A stretch of DNA of 64,000 nucleotides from Streptomyces sp. TSRI0281 (GTDB lineage Bacteria > Actinomycetota > Actinomycetes > Streptomycetales > Streptomycetaceae): contig NZ_LWLE01000001.1 in NCBI RefSeq assembly GCF_001905125.1, positions 1,358,112-1,422,111 on the forward strand, given 5' to 3'. The notes below the pieces were generated by a model, which did no database searches, was not told the DNA's origin, and saw only the letters and a program-made list of their open reading frames with translations. Below are positions 61,042 to 64,000 of the stretch, piece by piece; position 1 is the stretch's first letter; each line of letters opens with the position of its first letter. The position numbers were made by a program, and so were the translations under genes.

Positions 61042-61213
61042 CCGTAAGGCCGCGCAGCCGTAATTCATTGACCGATGAGCCGCGCGGGGAGATGCTGTAT
61101 GCCTGCGTCGACGGCCTCCGGTTCTTCGGTCGTCGCCGTGGCCCGCGGCCGTATCCTCCGGGACCCGGCCGCGGGTGCGCGCCTGGATCCGGCGACGCGG
61201 GGGATCGCCGGAG

Positions 61214-61535
61214 TCAGGCGTGCTCCATGCACACGAGCCCGTCCCGGGCGTCCCAGGAATCGACCACGCCGAAGTCGGCCCGCTCGTACAGTGCGATGGC
61301 GCCGCTGCGCCAGCTCCACACCGAGAGCCGCACCCCTGTCGTCGGCGAACGCGTTCCGGGGTGAGCGGATCTCGGACCGGTAGCGGTCGGGCAGCTCGTC
61401 CACGCCGCCCACGGCGAGGCCCTTCCCGGCCTCCGTGAACAGGTGGTAAGCGGTCAGCAGCTCGGCGAGGCCGTCCGCGGAGGACAGGTCCCGGCCCGCC
61501 ACGGCGGTAACGGCGACAGGGGGCTGATCAGTCAT
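61214..61535 (-). pseudogene. GNAT acetyltransferase with internal deletion and frameshift
   Basis: The start (MTDQPPVAVTAVAGRDLS) and the N-terminal helices (LAELLTAYHLFTEAGKGL) through RYRSEIRSPRNAFADD are as in GNAT acetyltransferases. The central strands with the acetyl-CoA loop (Q/R-x-x-G-x-G/A) are missing. Homology resumes in another frame with VRLSVWSWRSGAIALYERADFGVVDSWDAR and ends at CMEHA and a TGA (61216-61214). About 50-60 residues have been lost with a frame change, so it is non-functional. Confidence 0.8.
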
Positions 61536-61594
61536 GACCACCACCATCGCATCGCACCGGGCTCCGGAGCCTGTGACGCCACCCCCGCGCTCCG

Positions 61595-61792
61595 TCAGGC
61601 GGCGTCCCGGGCGCTTCCGCCCGTCGCCGCCGCCCACTCCACCAGCAACCGCTGGTACTCCGCCTCGCCATCCGGCGACAGCAGCCCGCCGGAGCGCTGC
61701 CACAGGTCGCGGATCTCTTCATTGACCACTGCTGCGGAACGCACGGAACGCATCGAACGCACGGAAGGGGACGAGGACGGAATGGGGGACAT
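61595..61792 (-). CDS. small hypothetical protein
   Basis: 65 residues from ATG 61792. A variable Ser/Arg-rich N-terminus (SVRSMRSVRS) is followed by a compact helical block VNEEIRDLWQRSGGLLSPDGEAEYQRLLVEW, which looks conserved. No known motif. The frame stays open upstream to 61879 but that part overlaps GC-rich non-family sequence. No strong ribosome site is seen. Confidence 0.6.
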   Translation of the reverse strand: MSPIPSSSPSVRSMRSVRSAAVVNEEIRDLWQRSGGLLSPDGEAEYQRLLVEWAAATGGSARDAA

Positions 61793-61929
61793 ACGTATAA
61801 GGCTACGGCCCCGGTGCGACAATCCGACCCATTGCGTGGCAGGGACATCCCTCACACTCCGGCCGCCCGGTGCCACCACGGGGTGTGAGACCGGCCACCC
61901 GGCGTGTTCGCACAGCCCGGCGCCGGCGC

Positions 61930-62637
61930 TCAGCCGCTACGGGGCAGGCCGACCGCTCCCGACGTCCGGCGAGCCGCCCACGCGGCGTATCCGACGACCG
62001 AGAACGCCACCGCCGCCACGCCCAGCAGCACGCCGCCCAGCACATCGGTCAGCCAGTGCACGCCCAGATAGATCCGGGTGAATCCGACCCCGGCCACCGA
62101 GACGCCCGCCACGACATACGCGCCCCACCACAGTCGCGGACCCGCTCCGAACAGACGCAGCAACCACAGGAACAGCCCGCAGCTCACCACCGCGGTCATG
62201 ACGTGACCGGACGGGAACGCCGCGTAGTTGGCGGAGTCCACCGGATCGGGCCACTCCGGGCGCTCCCGGCCCACGGCGCTCTTCAGACCCTGTTGTACGA
62301 GGGTGGAGAAGAGGCTCGTCGCCGCCACCCATCCCGCGAGCAGCCGGAACCCACGCCACCACAGGGCGATCACGACGACCGCGACGAGCGCGCGCATCGT
62401 CCATGGATCCCACACCCAGTCCGTCAGCACCCGGTTGGCGTGGACCAGCCCCGGCTCGGTCACCGCCCGCCGGTGCAGGGCCTCGGCGACCGTACGGTCC
62501 AGCGACATCAGAGGGGACCAGCGCACGGCGACGAGAATCAGCAGCACCGCGGAGAGGGACGCGCTGACGACGCCCGTCCGGAGGGCGGTCGCGGTGGCGG
62601 GGGAGTGTCCGGGGCGGTACGAGAGCGGGGTGTGCAT
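61930..62637 (-). CDS. PAP2 family membrane phosphatase
   Basis: 235 residues with about five or six helices and the full phosphatidic-acid phosphatase signature: KSAVGRERP (Lys119 to Arg126-Pro127), PSGH at 142-145 with the proton donor His, and R-x5-H-x3-D in TRIYLGVHWLTD (Arg188, His194, Asp198). It dephosphorylates lipid phosphates or undecaprenyl pyrophosphate at the outer face. I start it at ATG 62637 with AGGA about 10 bases upstream; GTG-like upstream starts add only ten residues. Confidence 0.93.
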   Translation of the reverse strand: MHTPLSYRPGHSPATATALRTGVVSASLSAVLLILVAVRWSPLMSLDRTVAEALHRRAVTEPGLVHANRVLTDWVWDPWTMRALVAVVVIALWWRGFRLLAGWVAATSLFSTLVQQGLKSAVGRERPEWPDPVDSANYAAFPSGHVMTAVVSCGLFLWLLRLFGAGPRLWWGAYVVAGVSVAGVGFTRIYLGVHWLTDVLGGVLLGVAAVAFSVVGYAAWAARRTSGAVGLPRSG

Positions 62638-62670
62638 GGGGTGATCCTCGCGGACGACCCGGCCCACCGG

Positions 62671-63606
62671 CTATCCCAGGGCGCTGAGTCCCGGAACGAA
62701 GGCGACCAGCAGTGGTACCACCGGCACCAGCGCGGCGGCGGCGGTGAGCCGCAGCCGACGGCCCGCGGTGAGCCGCTCCACCGGTGCCAGCAACCGGTTC
62801 ACCCGCAGCGGCAGTTGCGCGTGCGGTGTGGGGCACGGGCCGAACACCCCGCGGTCCTCGTTGAGTTCGACCAGGGCGAGCGCGATCGTCAGACGCCCGA
62901 AGCGCCGCGAGGCCACATCGTCGGCGGCGAGCTCGACCAGCCGGTGCATCTCGTCCCGGAACGCGGCGAAGACCGGGATCTGCGGGAAACCGGTCGCCAG
63001 CGCGGAGGAGCAGTTCAGCAGCCAGTCGTGCCGCGCCTGGGCGTGACCCTGCTCATGGGCCAGTACGGCATCGAGCTGACGGCCTTTCAAGCGGCCCAGC
63101 GCGGCGGTGGTGATGACCAGTTGGGGAGCGGCGCCGGGAAGCCACCAGGCATCGGGACGTTCGCCCTCCAGCACCACGAGACGCCCGCTGCCGGGTTCCT
63201 CCCCGGGCATCAAGGGGGAGCGGACCAGTAGTTCGGCGCGCCGCTGCCTGCGACGCCGCTGCGCGCGGTGGATCTCCCGGAACAGCATGGCCGCCGTCCA
63301 GACGCCCCCGAGGGCCAGCAGCACCGCGATGACGGCCGACCACGGCCCGTACGCCGCCAGTGCGTACGCCTCCACGACGGCGTGCGGCGCGGGGGCGAAG
63401 ACATGACCGCGGACCGCCTGCCAGGCGGCGGCGGCACTGAACGTCATCGACAGGCCGAAGGAGAGCAGCACCCCCGACACGACGCACTGCCACACCCACA
63501 GTGCGACCACGGGCTCGCGCTCCGGCCACTGAGCCCGCGCCATCAGTCGCGGAGTCACCAGAGCGGTCAGCGCACCGAGCGACAGCAGCACGAGGGAGAC
63601 CAACAT
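62671..63606 (-). CDS. M56 family metallopeptidase (BlaR1/HtpX-like)
   Basis: 311 residues with hydrophobic helices at about 1-20, 33-55, 83-105 and the C-terminus. The zinc motif HEQGH (His184, Glu185, His188) lies in VLAHEQGHAQARHDW, and the third ligand region ELAADDVASRRFG (Glu-x-x-Ala-Asp) follows. These membrane peptidases act in BlaR-type signalling, usually next to a BlaI repressor. No BlaI gene is visible in the window on either side. Confidence 0.9.
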   Translation of the reverse strand: MLVSLVLLSLGALTALVTPRLMARAQWPEREPVVALWVWQCVVSGVLLSFGLSMTFSAAAAWQAVRGHVFAPAPHAVVEAYALAAYGPWSAVIAVLLALGGVWTAAMLFREIHRAQRRRRQRRAELLVRSPLMPGEEPGSGRLVVLEGERPDAWWLPGAAPQLVITTAALGRLKGRQLDAVLAHEQGHAQARHDWLLNCSSALATGFPQIPVFAAFRDEMHRLVELAADDVASRRFGRLTIALALVELNEDRGVFGPCPTPHAQLPLRVNRLLAPVERLTAGRRLRLTAAAALVPVVPLLVAFVPGLSALG

Positions 63607-63693
63607 GGGCGTCAGCCTATGAGGGGCACGGCATCCACGGGTATGGATGCGACCGGCAAGTGACGTAGGACACTGTTTGAAGCGTGTGCTGTC

Positions 63694-64000
63694 TCACAGG
63701 GTGAGCAGCATCGCGAACATCGCCATCCCCATCGTCAGCCGGCAGGCCGACGTCAGATCGGGCAGGCCCGCCCAGCCACTGCCCGTCCCCGCCGAACCCA
63801 GCGTGCCGCCCGCACCGTTCGAAGCGCCCGGTGCGACGGGTCCGGCGGGAACGGCCACCGGTATCAGCCGCCCGGCGGACCGCAGCACATAGAACGCGTA
63901 ATACACGAGCAGGGCCCCCGTCAGCAGCGGTATCCCCCCGGCCGCCGGTGCGACGCCGTGCGCGCCGGCGGCCCCGTGCCCGGCGTGCCCGCCCTGACCG
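63694..64000 (-). CDS. DUF5134 domain-containing membrane protein (C-terminal part)
   Basis: The C-terminal 101 residues of a minus-strand gene that continues past the right edge. A His/Gly-rich loop (GQGGHAGHGAAGAHG) precedes a helix (LLTGALLVYYAFYVLRSA), a Gly/Pro-rich loop and the closing TSACRLTMGMAMFAMLLTL, which is the typical DUF5134 end. Metal binding by the His-rich loop is conceivable. Function unknown. Confidence 0.8.
   Translation of the reverse strand, partial: GQGGHAGHGAAGAHGVAPAAGGIPLLTGALLVYYAFYVLRSAGRLIPVAVPAGPVAPGASNGAGGTLGSAGTGSGWAGLPDLTSACRLTMGMAMFAMLLTL

Noticed and set aside
1..64000. tRNA, rRNA, riboswitch and insertion-sequence signals
   Set aside because: By-eye reading showed no tRNA T-loop/anticodon sets, cobalamin or TPP-type motifs or transposase motifs. 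A covariance-model scan would be decisive and could not be run.

Overview
The window is very GC-rich actinobacterial chromosome, almost certainly Streptomyces. Support: strong GC3 bias, many 4-base ATGA/GTGA gene overlaps, IdeR/DmdR-type iron boxes, and families typical of the genus (DUF6083, DUF5134, DUF1345, DUF305, LVIVD-repeat protein, FprA-type reductase, HEAT giant protein). I saw no rRNA, tRNA, CRISPR array, insertion sequence or phage gene.

The left edge (1-2.7 kb) holds the end of a valine-catabolism block: a frameshifted mmsB remnant and an enoyl-CoA hydratase, followed by a small secreted protein and a membrane protein on the minus strand.

3.0-19.9 kb is the main accessory locus, an iron-regulated catechol-type siderophore NRPS cluster. 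One iron box precedes decayed remnants of dhbA and of the isochorismatase half of dhbB. After them come an intact free-standing aryl carrier protein and a siderophore-interacting flavin reductase. A second iron box precedes an operon with a binding lipoprotein, two FecCD permeases, an ATPase, a 3,324-residue NRPS (C-A-T-E-C-A-T-E-C) and an MFS exporter. The aryl acid and its activating ligase must come from elsewhere in the genome. The NRPS ends in a condensation domain with no thioesterase, so its release step is unexplained.

20-26 kb holds a five-gene coupled operon: a CocE-family serine hydrolase overlapping an osmoprotectant/quaternary-amine type ABC importer (binding lipoprotein, ATPase, two permeases). 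From 26 to 43 kb the genes are mostly housekeeping or stress-related: YceI, a YdeP/FdhF-like molybdopterin oxidoreductase, DUF1345, a Gre-factor homologue, DUF6083, a dehydrogenase/MerR pair, a 1,687-residue HEAT-repeat protein, a stand-alone LigD phosphoesterase, a secreted GH16 glucanase, a broken aldo/keto reductase and a membrane Ser/Thr kinase. From 43 to 64 kb come an Lrp regulator divergent from a FUSC-family membrane protein, a lactonase, a CbiX-like chelatase, ung with an N-acetylglucosamine-kinase-like gene, a BNR-repeat protein and a cupin. An Old Yellow Enzyme and an ArsR regulator share an operator motif. The rest of this stretch is a Tat-exported PHP phosphoesterase, a methyltransferase, an FprA-type reductase, DUF305, LVIVD, a deleted GNAT gene, PAP2, an M56 peptidase and the end of a DUF5134 gene.

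The most interesting points are the relic-headed siderophore cluster with an NRPS that ends in a C domain, the hydrolase fused by overlap to an ABC importer, and the ArsR/OYE regulon with three matching operators. Four independent gene remnants suggest either real local decay or base-level sequence errors.
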